DNA from: Norana najaformis
Lineage: Eukaryota; Annelida; Clitellata; Crassiclitellata; Hormogastridae
DNA length: 64,000 bases
Assembly (NCBI GenBank): GCA_964023275.1
Contig: OZ029917.1
Location: forward strand, 25,672,505 to 25,736,504
Reading direction: 5' to 3'
Numbering within the stretch: position 1 is the first letter of the stretch; every line of letters starts with the position of its first letter. This document shows, piece by piece, positions 10,786-24,349 of the stretch. Under the pieces are notes generated by a model. That model saw only the letters and a list, made by a program, of their open reading frames with translations. It was not told where the DNA came from and ran no database searches. Position numbers and translations under genes: made by a program.

Positions 10786-13700
10786 TCAGGCAAAGCAGCT
10801 GAACGGGTGTTTCCACCATGGTTTGTGGGAGGGTCGTGAATGCTGACCATGTGATGTTCCTTTCCTTTGGGTTTTAGTGAAGATGTTTTCTTTGGGGTTG
10901 GAATTTTTTACGGGTGATCTTTGTTGGTTTTGTCTCTCCTGTGACACAAGTCGACTCATGGCAGCTGTGAGTGCCGAGTCAAAAACTTCCTTCAGGTTCT
11001 TCTGAGTCAAGGCTGAGCACTCTACATATGCTGCAGCACCGATGTCTCTTGATACTGAATGACCTTCATCTTCCGAGACTGGGCGCTCACCATATCCAGC
11101 CAATTCTACCAGGACCTGTGCAAAGAAAATGTAAAACTGTTACCATTTGCCAGAAAGCTTTTTAGACTAAGTTTCACTGAAGTGCTTTGCAAATGCAATA
11201 ATTTCTAATTATTACATCAGGAAAAATGTTGATACCACTGCTATAAAAATCTTAAGGTCACTGTTAGTACCTAATCTCCTAGTCTCACATCACTCCTACA
11301 AGCTACATTTGGCTTTCAAAAGAAAAAGAATCTATGCAATGGCATGCAAAAGAAAAGCAAGTCATCTACCCCTAACTACACTGAGGCTCAATTAGGATAG
11401 AAAAAGTGGGTTACTTACATCAGAAATGAATGCTGATGTATGACTAGGTTGAAGCCAGGTCTCAATAAAGGCGAATATATGTAAGGAATGCTCACAAAGA
11501 ATATTATGCAAAGCTGCAGCTTTATTTTGAAGAGAACAAATATTTGATTGAACACTATCCAGACTCTAAATTCTAATTGGTCCATTATTTATTTCACAAT
11601 CACCAGCCAAACAGAAGAAGCAGAAGCAGACAGAAAGACAATGCATAACATGTAGTTGAAGAAATTCTATCTGAATTTGCGTTAAACACAGGATGACAAA
11701 TATTACTGGTGTCATGCAATAGTGACATCTATGACTGAAATGAAAAGCAGCACCAGGAATGACGCAAAACAAATGGGTTTGAGCCAAGTTAAAAAACAGA
11801 CCAGACTGCAGCACTGCATTCATGAACTGAACAGCAGAGCTGTTGCTACCCGATTTGGCATTGGTATAGTAACAGGCACAATATACAATATAAAAACAAG
11901 CACCATAATTGGGCAGCCATACTCGAAGACCACAGAAATTGAAAACACAAGGAAAGTGAGCACAGCAAATTAAAAAGGCATTACCTAAATAAGAAAAGAA
12001 CAGTTCTTCAGTTCATGGGCAACTCATGAATGAAGACGAATAAAAGACTGCCAGCCATTGTTAGTGTGGAGCTACAACCATAAATTAAGAGACAATGGTT
12101 GGGAAACCCACTGTGTCCTTAGGGATCATGAAAACACAGGTCTGATGCCCACAACACGAACAGGGCATAATGCAAAGAAATAATCAAAACTTATATCAGC
12201 AGCGGAAAAACAAAAATTATCCAGGAAATCAAAAAATCACTGGCAAAAACCGATTATTTAGTTGTTTAAAAGAGCATTTTATGGTCTATTTATAGACCTC
12301 TGCATTGGTGACGCGAGCCTGAGATGGATATCTTGAGGCAATGCAAATTTTACTCTGTGAACATTATGCTAATTGCAGACACCACGTAGCCAGAAGAATC
12401 CAGACAAATAAGAAGAGTAAATAAATGACATATGTGTAAAAAGAAACAACAAAGACTCCTTGTACCTTCCTTGCAACTGCAGCGCTTATCCACTATAACT
12501 GCTGCCTCTCTCTCATGTGATCTTTAGCATTTGCAATTAAGTGCTGACTAAGCAACTCTGAAAGCTGGTTTTCTGCACTTCTCATGCTTTGGAAGTGTTT
12601 GGAATTTTACCTTATGATATGAAAGGCTAAAATAGCAGGAAACCTACTCGGACATCATTACGAAGGTCAAGTTGGGTTCCAACAAGTATAATTGGAACAC
12701 CTGGTTCATTGGACTGTAATTCTGGAAGCCATTTCTCTTTCACGTTTAGAAATGATGTTGGATTGACAATGCTGAAGCAAAGGAGGAAGACATCTACTCC
12801 AGGATAGGACAGAGGACGCAGTCGGTCAAAGTCATCCTAGAAAAACAAAGAAACAGAACACATGAATCAAGTCATACTGTACGCAGTTCAAATACAAGGT
12901 TTGTAATTTACACAATCCTGACAAGGGGTTCATTCATTCTCAATGAGTCACCAGCTTTTAAATCAGCTGAAACACAAGACAAAGCCAGAGGAACGGACTG
13001 GGCAAGAATCATGCTATAATGGAAAGTTCTGATGAAAGAGAAAGCAAAGTGAGAGAGCAGAACCTTGCTTGAGACTATGAGTGAGGAATTTTGAGAGTTG
13101 CTGAGGAGGGTCTTGGAAAACTGTTAGCAATTTGATGGCAATAATCGGCTGAATAACAACAAACTTTTACAGAACTGTGATAAAGATATGTGTAAACTGA
13201 AAAAAGAATAAATACTATGTACAACCTGGATGCATACAAGCAGTCTAACATAAGAGGTCTGAAGAATTTGACAGACTTTATCAGTAGGGTGAAAATTCAG
13301 TCCTTTCTTCCTTCAGTCCTTTGGTGAAACTTACAATGATCCATGTTTCAAAGCTCACAGTATAGACCCACCAACCAATCAAGAGCAGACTTGGCCAAAT
13401 AAGCCAAAGCAAGCAGTTGCATACCATGATATAATTATGCAAGTCCTGTACAAAAAGTTTAGTAAATGTATATGTAATTAATAACAATGTTATACACAGT
13501 GGTTACTTTTTTAAATTTAAACCAAGACCTTGGCAGTTTGGAATCAGGTGCTTAAATAAAATCATGAAATTTAGTTTCTTTGTTGGTTATCACTGGTTGA
13601 ATAAAAAGCTTTCAATTGCCGTTCAACCTAGGCTGGCTCACAGATGATAGAAGAAGAAGCACAAAAGGCACAGAACCATTGGACTTAGTTAGGACAAAGG

Positions 13701-16700
13701 CTTCACTGTCAGTCTGGCAAAGACCAGTGTTTTTTAAAATACACTAAGCCACTTGTATAAAAACAACTCACTGGGAAGGGGCAAAGCTTTTATGCTCCAA
13801 TGACCCAGAACTGCACCAAGAGAGTTTCTTTATAGACAACCACCATCTTCAAACAGGTAGCCTATTAATCTTAGAACTTGCTTTGCACTTTCATTTTATC
13901 TTCTTTTGTGTTCATTTGCAACACCAGTCAGGAGTTTCTACACTGTAGCTACATAGGTGGCCAACTATGTTATAGTTCTTTAGGCGCTTTTTTAAAACTT
14001 TTCCTATGCACAATTTCTACAGCACAGAGACATAAAATAGTCTTTAGATCACAGGCGAGATTTATTTGTAAACAAGCCATGCCCATCAAACTAAAGAATT
14101 TTGAATGCCACACTGCAAGTTTTGAGTGCAGAACTCCAACTTGATACTCAAAATTTACTACTAATATTTCACTGCCATTCCACCTGATAATTAAGTTTTT
14201 GAACACAGTAATTTTAATTCTATTCTGAATTTGTATGAAAACACAAACATCATTTGCTTACAGACAAACTTGTTGTTCATAATGAACTCGACCATCATTG
14301 AAGCCAGTGAGGAGTGCCTTTTGAGAGTTTCTTAGAAGACACTATAGAAATGTTCACTTACTTACACATACATACAAAAACCCTATATTTGTTTAAAAAC
14401 CCCTCTTCCCTGACAGTGGAACAAACAGCCAATACCGTCTTTTTAGGCAAGAAATTGACTATAATTTGCAATTTCAGACTTAAATACACACCTCCATTAA
14501 CAATATTCCTCAGAGGTGGGGGCCTACGTTCAATTACCTTTCAGGCTGAAATACAAACAGGATAGAAAAACTGAATAACCTGACAACATGCCTTTACAGG
14601 TTACATGGTTTGACACTGAATTTTCAAATGATCATAAAGCTGAAAGCCCTTGTCACAGTGGTGCAAGGCATACATGTTAAAAAACATGTTAAAAACCTGC
14701 CACAAGGACACGTAAGTCATATCGCAGCACACAACGGTGCAGTTTAATAAACAAACCACTCTTACCTTTCCCTGAACAATTTCTGTGCTATCTGAATACA
14801 AAGGATCTATAGTCAGGAGCATGAGGCTTGTTGGAGTGTTTCCCTTATTCCTTCCCAACAGGCATATGATAAAGCAGCTGACATTCTTATCTTATCAGAA
14901 ACAGTGAGGCCCAACAAAACTGCAGAACAAAAGACAGATAAACACAGAGACAGATGAAGAATGAGAGAATTGTAACAGTATGCCATTCCCACAGAATCAC
15001 ACAAGCCCCATCAGACCAAGACCATCCAACATCTTCATCCCTCCAGGCTAATCTTTAGGTCATACTCCAAGACAGTGTGGCCCAATTACTCAGTCACACA
15101 CTGTCTGGTAACAGCCTGACACTAGTGATTGGTCTTTAACAGTCCACATTAATTTCTGGCTGTTAGCAAAACTGACTGTTGCCTTATAGCCAGACAATTT
15201 TTGCCAGCCGACACTAGTGCCTGCAAGCTGTCAGAAGACAGTTGCCAAGCAACAAGGAGCCAAATAAATTCTTCTAGACTGAACGAGCGGCATGTGCAGA
15301 CTGCAACTGAGTTTCTGAGCAATGGAAAGCCAATGACTCTGGAAGCAGGTACCAGCAGAAACCCACCTGCCTAGAAATGTGGAACAGCAAATGCAGTCAG
15401 CATGAAACCTTCTTCGTAGTCACTCATAATTAGCAACAGACTGTAGCCTTGGAAAATCCTCCATACTGTTGGGATTAACATGTCCATGGATAAGAGGATT
15501 TACTCCAGGCATAACGCCAGCCATCTGGCAAACATCTTGACCTCTTCAAACAAGACCTGCTTATCTAGCCAACATGATCTCTCCCAATTGTACGGCCAGC
15601 TGAGCAACATCTCATTTTATAGGCATCTTCTGCTGAAAAGACCCTAACTTAAGGTAATGTACATAGCAAACCTTTACTATTTTTTCTAAAAGTGACCCGT
15701 GTCTCACTCTGAACACGGTCCCATTTCAACCCATTTCCTCGTGTTTCTTTTCACTTTGTCCCAAACACTAAACTGTATTGTGTTGTGTCTCTGCTCAGGA
15801 TGTTTGACATTTTATGCCACACATGGCCTCTTCCACTTAAATACCAGCAGTTCATCTGTGTCCACAGTATGAATCAATGAAAACATGGCTTCCCTTTCAC
15901 TCAAACGGCTCCTTTCTAACTTCCCAACACGTATGACTTTGCATCTTTGTTTAGTCTAACTTTATAACAAACTGATTAATGAATTCAATTTTCCTGAAAA
16001 TACCACCGTGTGTTTGTAAGAAACAACTTCTGGTATATCCCTTGTTTTCTTGTCAGGCCGGGTGTTTTCTACATTCTAATTTAATGCATGACTTGTAAGT
16101 GGCCAATTATACAATGCTAAATCACGGAAACCTCAGTGACTACACTACCATTTAACCCACCAAAACAGAATGATGGCAAGGAAACAATCATTTTGTCTAG
16201 TCCCAGAGCACAAGGCGACCTAGTTAAGAATCGTAATCGTAATTCCGAGAATTCTACACCGCCCAACGAAAGCCACACCGCGGGGACCAGCTTATTCACA
16301 GGGGCTCAGTCAAAACAAAATCGATAGGCAAAAGAGTTCGGTTCCAGCTATGGGGGTCGTGTTTGGGGCTGGAGAGGAGAGAGAGATAAATGGAAGAAGG
16401 GAGTGATGGTCTGACCAAGGCTGAGCTCTCAGTTTGTGCCAAAACCTCAGTTTGGCCAAACAATCTTATTCTACTGCAATATAACAGCAACAGAATCACA
16501 TATATGTGACAGAAAACAAAAGTCAAACTAGTTGAAGAGTTCAACAACCTTGGGTCATGTGTTGAGGTCAAAGGCAGCTGACATCACACATCAGCCGTTC
16601 CCCACAACTACATAAGCTGCCTAAGATGAAGAATTAGGCACATTAAAACTAAGCTGGTCACTAAATCTACCTGTTTAATGCTTAAACACTACCTATCCTT

Positions 16701-19700
16701 CTTTATAGGGCCAAGACCTGGATGCTCACAAGGGTCATGAAGAAGAAGATGGACACCCTCCAACAACAGTGCCAAAGGAGTATCCTGACATCCCTTAAGC
16801 TGCACACATCACTAAGGCAGAAATGTGTGAGGACAAAATGCAGACCATTCTTGGAGACGATCAAGGCAAGAAGATGGGAGAAAGGAGCACATCAGGGCAC
16901 TCTGAGCTCTGATACCCAGCCCTCCAAGAAGACCGAAGAGACCCATTGATGGCCTCGGCACAACTGTACCCCAAAGGTGAGGCAGACCTCTTCCTGCTGA
17001 ACTGTTGGGTTACACATACCTGGAAGATGATCCCAGGATTAGCAAGGTAATGCTCCAGAGATGGGCATGCAATTGAAGACGATGTCAATAGAACACAACT
17101 CCAGCCAAGGCTGCTGTGTAGATAAATGCTTTAAGTAATTCCAAATTGCTTCATTTGAGCACAAATATCAACACACAAGTTTTACCAAATGTTTTACCAA
17201 ATGTTACACTGGTGCAGATGTCTTGTTTTGTTATCAGGTAGTTCAGCTCGTTCAATTCAACAAGTCCAGTCACAGGTAGTTCAGCTGGTTCAATTCAACA
17301 AGTCCAGTCACAGGTAGTTCAGCTGGTTCAATTCAACAAGTCCAGTCACAGGTAGTTCAGCTGGTTCAATTCAACAAGTCCAGTCACAGGTAGTTCAGCT
17401 GGTTCAATTCAACAAGTCCAGTCACAGGTAGTTCAGCTGGTTCAATTCAACAAGTCCAGTCACAGGTAGTTCAGCTGGTTCAATTCAACAAGTCCAGTCA
17501 CAGGTAGTTCAGCTGGTTCAATTCAACAAGTCCAGTCACAGTTCAGGCACAGTAAAGTTGTGGGTCATAAATATTACAAGTGTCACATTGCACATATGTC
17601 CTAGCAAATATAAACTTTAAGAGTGCAACACTGCGTTTATTTCCTAGTTCTGATTCAAGGTTAGTTAATCGTGACAATTAGTTTCCACAACTCAGTCCCT
17701 GCAGTCCAACCAAATGCAGGAGAAATTGAGAGTGATTATTGCTCTGCTCTTTGGTGTCCCACAAGATCCAGCCTACGATTTCTCACTCAGAAGCACCTAA
17801 CACAATCCATAAACAACACTATCTCCTCCTTCCTCTGTTTGGCTGAATCCCGCCATAAAACATTCCTGGACCCAACAGTGATTACTCTTCTCCCACTGTC
17901 TCTGCCATCCAGGGCATTGATTCACTATCAGCATAATTTTTCCTCCCTTTCTCTCACATTCTACTGGTAAAGTTCTACTCATCGTCCCTGTCCTCCTCCT
18001 CCTCCTCCAGGTCATCTTCTTTTTCCACCACTGCCTCCTATCTCCTTGCTTATCTATTATTACTTCTCTTCTCCCCTTTCATTTATGCCTCCTCTCTCTC
18101 CCTTTCACATACACCTCCTTTCTTCTACTCCTTCATCTCTCCCTCCTCTCTTTTTCTCCTCCCAACCCATACATTCCTTCTCTTCCTTCCACCCTTCTAC
18201 TACTATTTTCCAGTCCAGGGATGGCCATCTATAATTCTGACAGATGTGCAGCAGCTTTACCCACCCTAGCCTGGCTTCTGGTTTCTCTTACATACTGGAA
18301 ATCAACCCCGTTTCACCAGCAGATTTTGATTACGATTGTGATTTTAACTTGCCTTGGACATTATGATAACGGTGCTATAGAAGTCTTTAGATTAGATTAG
18401 ATGGAGAATCTGCCTCTCAATTAACGCAATGGCACCCAAGGGGCAGAACCTCAGTTCATTTTCTTCATAGGTGTCACTAATAACTGGAAAACACCTAATC
18501 TGTACATCTGACACATATACATGCATATACACAGTTTACATTATAAGCTGCATATATATGTAGGCTGCAAAAAATAAAATATATTATGAATGCAGGAAAA
18601 TGTCGTAGCTCTAGGTTTCTGTATATATTCAGCAGTTGTTGCTATCTGATCAAGTGCCAACATTTTACAGCAGGCAGCTGTCATTTGCTCTGAGGTACAA
18701 GGTTAGGAGTGGCCCAGTTTGATCTTCCTTGGAATTCTTACCAGGTCACAGAAAAATGAACTCCATCTGTTAGTTCCTGTACTAGGTTATTATCCTTGTA
18801 ATGTAGCATGTAGCTTAAACACTAACAAGCTCTTATGTAGCACTAACTCAGGCAAATTTCTCAATGGCCCTTCTAACCTAACAGAAAAGAACTGCCATTC
18901 AAGAGAACAGAATTCACCTGCTTAACAAGACAAAGGAAGACAAAGACAAAAGACGGCTTTTGTCATAGATTACAATCTAGGTAACCTATTCCAGAACAGT
19001 TCTCTATGTTGGTTATTTGATTGCTATTGCAGCTGCTCTTGCTATTGTGATCACTAATGTTGGTGCCAATGAAATTGTATTTGTTGCCACAGTTGTTGAA
19101 GCAGTCGTTCTTTTGCATAAGTTTTTGGTGTTTTACTGAGGCCAAGTATAGAGGACAACAGATTGAGGACCATAAACAGTGTGTTTATAATGCATCTGTA
19201 TTTGATATTGATGCTGTTGAAATTTCAGTTAGATTCTGCTGGATAAGATTAGACTGATTAAGGCTTACCTGTCCTGCTGTGTCACAGAGCTGAAGCTGGA
19301 CTGGTTCTCTGTTGACTGTCACCAAAACTACAAGTGCAAGTGTATATCTATAACCAATGGATAGGGTCACAATGACCATGAGAGAAACAAAGACAACTAT
19401 CACTAGCATGACGAACAAAATTTTTATTTATTAAACAATTTCAGTGCTTGTTTTATAAACTAATGTAATGCTAATGGTTTAAACAAAGAAACATATAGTC
19501 AAGTGCAAAGCACTGATGCATCAAATTTAAGCTTTAGTTGTGCTGCCCTCTAGAGCAGTAGACTGGCCTTTAAATTGTGGTACTGGAAATGCAGATAAGA
19601 AAATGCAAGTCATTGAATCTGCTTAAAGTCATAGAGCAGAGGATAATGATAGAGGAGAAGGTCTTTATGAAACAATTACGGTTGCAACGACGATGACGAT

Positions 19701-20692
19701 GATGTTGACAACGACAATGATGACGATAATGACTATAAAATGATACTGGCAAAGTTGACACAATGATGAAGAATTACGAAAAATGATTATGCCATAAAAC
19801 ATCCATCTTTAACCCTTTCTAAAGTGGTACCATATTAACTGTCCACGGCAAATTATCATTTGTTCAGTCCAAGCAGTAAAGTCACCTTAGCTCCATCTAC
19901 AACAGTAACTTGCAGCTGGCTTTAGAAACCAATTCTTAATCAAAACCAGACACAGAGATTCTTATCACCAAGAATAATAACTCCAACATCAAAATCAACA
20001 TTACAATGAATCAAGTATTAATCAATTTATAAATCACTCCAAGCCAAGACCCATTCTGAACACCTTTAGTGAAGTTCAGTTACAAAACCTGTGGTCATAA
20101 TTAAAGGTTAACTGACTACAGAACTCCAGTCAAACATCAAAGACCTGAAAAGATTGAGCAGCTGGCAGACCTATTCTTAACAGATTAATGTAACATTCAG
20201 ATATTCCTGGATCAAAAGGTGTAAATTGGATGTTATATCTTTCAGAACAGTGATAACTCAAATAAAAATAAGCATGTAGCCTCATATATACAGAATCTTT
20301 CCCATACATCTGTCCTGGTTAACTACGAGTGGCACCATAGCAGATTACTGATGCATTTGCCTTCACCTCAGTTTTCTGAATTCCACCTCTGTATCCGGGT
20401 TTCAAATCGAGATGCAAGTATCCTTCAACCATGCCTCTGAGGACTGACTATTATTGAAATGGTACTTTAAACAAAATCTTATCCCAACTCCTCACCTTTT
20501 CCTTTGGACAGAATATAAAATGTTACATGACCCACCGTTATAGTTGTCATAGGCAGTCGGAACATACTCAGCAGGAAACCCACTAGTCGTATAGCTTATG
20601 ATGAGAGATGTCTTTCCCACTGTTCCATCACCCACTAGGACACACTTCACCTTCAAAGAACATTCCCCAGAACTGTATCGAGGGTCCTGCAT
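10786..20692 (-). CDS. RHOU: Rho-family GTPase of the RHOU/RHOV (Wrch/Chp) subfamily, 4 exons, 244 aa
   Basis: Minus-strand exons are 20692-20536, 19327-19269, 12836-12648 and 11115-10786. Junction phases 1, 0, 0 agree and the total is 735 nt. The ATG at 20690-20692 is the first after an in-frame TAA at 20741-20743. All G boxes are present: P-loop GDGTVGKTS (residues ~21-29), the effector region around PTAYDNY, DTAGQ, the RhoU/V-type GTQLD in place of TKxD, and [15 protein letters not shown], which is almost the vertebrate RhoU wording. Members are atypical Rho GTPases acting on actin, adhesion and polarity at membranes, through PAK and PAR6 type partners. The N-terminal extension is about 15 residues, shorter than the proline-rich one of human RhoU. 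The tail is basic and ends [10 protein letters not shown], with a single terminal Cys. RHOU versus RHOV cannot be separated by eye; this may be the pre-duplication orthologue. Confidence 0.9.
16222..16350 (+). repeat. Dispersed repeat A copy
   Basis: It carries AATCGTAATCGTAATTCCGA, then CCGCCCAACGAAAGCCACAC, GGGACCAGCTTATTCACAGG, CTCAGTCAAAACAAAATCGA and GTTCGGTTCCAG in order, as at 24978 and 25396. Confidence 0.75.
16525..16960 (+). mobile_element. Degraded non-LTR retrotransposon 3' part (RTE/L1-like)
   Basis: Broken frames contain [18 protein letters not shown], matching the fkYLGS--s-dG motif after the reverse transcriptase domain. Further on come [19 protein letters not shown] and CQRSILTS, matching the etW-lt-----ld-f---clR-il segment. 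There are several stops and frameshifts, so it is inactive. Confidence 0.55.
17235..17538 (+). repeat. 38-bp minisatellite, exactly eight copies
   Basis: The unit begins CAGGTAGTTCAGCTGGTTCA and ends TCCAGTCA. Eight copies fill 304 bases. The first carries one change (CTCG for CTGG) and the rest are identical, which points to recent expansion or homogenisation. The period is not a multiple of three and no frame crosses it. Confidence 0.97.
17695..17960 (+). mobile_element. CR1-like LINE fragment with reverse transcriptase motif
   Basis: One frame reads [13 protein letters not shown], the RT motif usually GVPQGSvLGPlLF. The same nucleotide words (ATTGCTCTGCTCTTT, GTCCCACAAG, TCCAGCCTA) occur at 22579-22625, so both come from one LINE family. 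Confidence 0.55.
17990..18220. repeat. Pyrimidine-rich low-complexity tract
   Basis: CCTCCT and CTTCTCC words dominate. No gene seen. Confidence 0.7.
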
Positions 20693-21679
20693 CAGTCCTA
20701 ACCCTTCAGCAGCATTCAGTTGTTGAGGGCTTCTGTTTAGTTAACCAGTGCTTTCTCAACAGAATTTGATGAAGGGCAATAGGTCGTCACTGGCCAGAAA
20801 CAAAGCCATTGCAGAGCGAGTATTATCGTATTCCTATGGCATCAAAGTACATTCAGCCACTGCTAATTACGATTCCTGCATACCCTTGAGCAACACATTA
20901 TGCAGCTTTTCAGATGATGAACCAAACCGAAGGCACATGGCTGAAACAAGATCTGTCTGAAATAAGCAAATACAAGTTCAATGACAGATTACTGCATTTC
21001 TTCAGTAGTTCCATATTTTTAAGGAACATCAGCAGCCATTGATCAGTGTTTCATCTGGGTTTGGTTTGAAACTTTGACGGTGTGATGAAACAACAATAAA
21101 TCAGTCTTCTCTATCGTAAGTTTGTAAAAGGATAAAGTAGGGTAATCAGATTCAATCATTCATTCCAAAAGCAGCAATTCATCAACCACATTATGTGCAG
21201 TAAGACTCAACAATAATTTACCTACTTACTGACCGAACGACAATTTCTTGGGCATCGAACTATTCTTCTGCAAATGTCTTCTAATAAATATGTACTGTTC
21301 CACTAAATAGAGTTCAAGAAACTTTTTGGCCAGTCTGGCACTACAGAAATTTGTTTAATTAATACTACTACAACTAATATTAATAATATGCAGCCACATA
21401 AGTAAGTAGGTATTTATGCAGAAAGACAAGCAGCCACACAAACAGTCACAGGTAGACAGACAGACAGACTCTACACAGGTCATCATAGATACCAGATACC
21501 AGGTGGCACACATCTAGGCCAGTGACAAAATTTGACAGAAGCCCTTGAACTGAAATGGAGGTCAGACACCTTCACCCTGACATGGTTGTCTGATAACCTG
21601 CATGGCAATGTCCCAGGTTTTCTGTCTTCCAAATGTTATAATGTCTAAATATAGGCCTGCCACACCATACATGTCAAGG

Positions 21680-21880
21680 TGCCTCTGTTCGCGTCTGGTC
21701 GCGTCTTATTTAAGAGATTTGAATCTGGGGGAACCCAAATGGCATGGCACCCATCCAAATGGGCAGCGATGGTGAAGGATTTCACCCCAGAAATTAATTT
21801 CAAAATGAACAGGGTCGAGGCCATACAGTCGCTTAGAAAATCGTGCACATTTACATTTACCCAAATCCTCAACCACACTC
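21680..21880 (+). repeat. Dispersed repeat B copy
   Basis: It carries AAATGGCATGGCACCCATCC, AAATGGGCAGCGATGGTGAA, CAGGGTCGAGGCCATACAGT and ACATTTACATTTACCC in the same order as 25555-25700. Confidence 0.75.
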
Positions 21881-21984
21881 ACACAGTTGCTTTGATGTGA
21901 TCTCAGACATATATAGGCAGTCATCTGAGCATAGCTTATAAAGTCTCAAACTCATATCTTTGCCATTATCCTAGCTTTCCTTAC

Positions 21985-22109
<125 letters not shown>

Positions 22110-22289
22110 CTGGAGCACTTATTTCCTGTCAGAAGAGGGCATTTATATGTCCTCATCTTAAAAGAGTGGTCTTGATTTTAATCTTTGCTCAAACTAGTTA
22201 GAGACTGTATCAATTATGTGCCCTTCCTGTCTAAGATGATAGAGAGTGGTTCATACTCATCTCCATGCTTACCTCTCTGAAAACAACTT

Positions 22290-23660
22290 ACTTTTGCCTC
22301 TTCAGACAGGCTTTAAGCAATTCCCTCTAACAGAAACAGCCATCCTGAAAGTCTGTAATGACCTTTTCCTTGCTGCCGACAAGAGATATGTAACTACATA
22401 TAACTGCCTTAGTATTCCTTGATTTCTCTGCTACTTTTGACTGTAGATCACTGTATTCTATTTCAAAGTCTTGCAACAGTCCTTTGGCATCTCTGGCAAA
22501 TTTCTCAATTGATTTGTCTCATGCCTCTCTAGTCACACTCAGTACATTCTTTGCATTGGTTCTCTCGTGTAATTGATTATTGCTCTGCTCTTTTGTGTCC
22601 CACAAGGTCCAGCCTATGATTCATCCCTCAGTTGATGGACATATGGCATGTTAACAAATGCATTACTTACTTACAGTCTTAGAGCACCAACTGTTTATCC
22701 CTGAAACCTCTGCACCGTCTGCAATTGCCTCTCGTCATGGCATAGAAACTCACCTTTATGCCAACAATACCCAACATATGTACATATGTACATCTGGCTA
22801 AATGAGGTTGCAGTCTATGCTACCAAGAGACTACACACCTGCATAGGTGTGACATCATGCTAAAGAGCTGTCGATGCACCCCACGTTTAACCCTGATAAA
22901 TCCAAGCTCAGTTCATCTGGTCTGACCATTCCTCTAAGCTTCTACAGTGCACTTACCTGTCACTCTCTACTTCCTCTTCTTTACTATCCCCATTCTCTAC
23001 TGTTTGGGATCTTCCAGTCATGCTCGTCTCAATACCCTCTCGAAAAACCCCAAATAGCTGCAACTTTTCAAACGTGCTTTCACCTCAGAAGTATCTGGGG
23101 CTTGCTCTACTCTAGGTTCAGTATCACTCTAAACGCTCATATACAGCCTTCTTCAGACAAGACTCGACTACTGCAACTCTGTACTCTATGGTCTCCCTGA
23201 CTGCAGAGTGCTTCCTCTAATGAGAGATATGCACCAGGCTGCACAACTGTGTCTTGGATGCTTTTACCAAGGCCGCGTCACAGCCACGCTTCATTCTTGA
23301 CACTGGCTTCCTGCATTTGAGTGTATCTGCTTCCAGCTAGCACTCTTTATTTACAAAGCATGTGCAAATCATTTGCCACCTTACTTATCATCCATGGTTA
23401 CAATCTGTAGCTCTGTTACAGGCAGATTCTCTCTTCGGTTAGTATCTTCTGGAAAGTAGACCTAAGTTGTTCCTTGTACTCGTCTTGTCTTTGGCCGGCG
23501 TTCGTTCACAGTTGCTGACCCCTCCATTTGGAACACTCAACCTCCTCATGTTCGCAAGCAATCTTGCCGAGACTATCTTTCGCTCTAAACTTAAAACTTA
23601 CCTCTCTAGTCTGTTTACGATACCTAATATTTCCTGCTCCTCAGTTTAATAATCTGGAGT
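22290..23660 (+). mobile_element. Decayed CR1-like LINE, reverse transcriptase to 3' region
   Basis: Motifs occur in the correct order in shifting frames. First come V-NDLFLAADK and then LDFSATFD (~22410-22440, the LLDLSAAFDtvdh motif). Next are QQSFGISGKFL (~22475-22505), SHTQY, and CVPQGPAYDSSL (~22600, for GVPQGSvLGPlLF). Later come LLQTRLDYCNSVLYGLPD (~23150-23205), LHS-HWLPAFECICFQLALFIYKA (~23285-23360), and a VADPSIWN-QP motif (~23512-23545) matching aP-lWN-LP. Many stops and frameshifts show it is dead. The YCNsvLyGLP and HWLPv--RI-fkl motifs are typical of CR1/L2-group ORF2. Confidence 0.8.
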
Positions 23661-24349
23661 TTGTAAGGAAAACATTATCAACTGCAGTTGTATTTTCTAT
23701 TACACTGTACTGTAATCGCAAACACTTTAATTATATCCGTAAGTTCGAGCAGATTTAGAAACAAACCTCGCTTATAGCCTTACATATTCGAAACAATGAA
23801 AGTTTCCTCTGCTCTGGCCTGAACCACCCATACGAAACAAAAACACGTGAAACAGATGACGTCACCGATGAAAATTTTGCGGCTTCATTATGGTTCCGCC
23901 CAACGAGGTATAGAAGGTTCCGCCCGACTGACGCCAACACCGTTTGTATGAAAAAGACTCCTGGGCTGATAGTAGAGCTGCCGCTATCGAGTTTTGTTTA
24001 ATCGAGTACTCTGTTGAGTACCTTGTCGAGTACCTGCGATATTATGGGTAAATTATATTTTGTCATATTTGGTGCCTTTAGTGGAATTGTTGTAGGTCTG
24101 TTTATGTCAATGAACGTTAAATTTCAGTAGGATATAAATATTAAACAATCTTCATACTGCATAGGCCTAGTTTATAACGTTCAAATAATATTTTACTATA
24201 CTTTTGTACTGCAATTTTGTTTTGCATTCACTTAACCAGTTGTATATGTAATTCAGTCTTTTTGTTCATAAAGCATTTCAGTCAACCATGCAGCCAAGGC
24301 TTCCCTTCAATTTCGCTCAGGTCTGTCATTAAATTGAAAGTAGGTCTAT

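Larger units (their letters stand above)
12837..19268. other. RHOU-like intron 2, 6.4 kb, repeat-rich
   Basis: This large minus-strand intron holds LINE remains (16525-16960, 17695-17960), a dispersed repeat A copy (16222-16350), a 38-bp minisatellite (17235-17538) and pyrimidine-rich low complexity (17990-18220). I found no nested gene. 13000-16200 has no recognisable content. Confidence 0.6.

Noticed and set aside
12648..12655. Alternative RHOU-like exon 3 donor at GTTTCC
   Set aside because: Using GTAGGT after CGA keeps phase 0 and gives [17 protein letters not shown], which aligns with RhoU; the later site would insert extra bases and shift the frame.
17235..17538. Regular 38-bp repeats considered as a CRISPR array
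   Set aside because: There are no spacers between the units; it is a pure tandem minisatellite in an animal intron.
19304..19327. Alternative RHOU-like exon 2 acceptor at GACAG
   Set aside because: It would drop four residues from the switch I to beta-strand stretch; the upstream TTGTAG acceptor restores the family length exactly.
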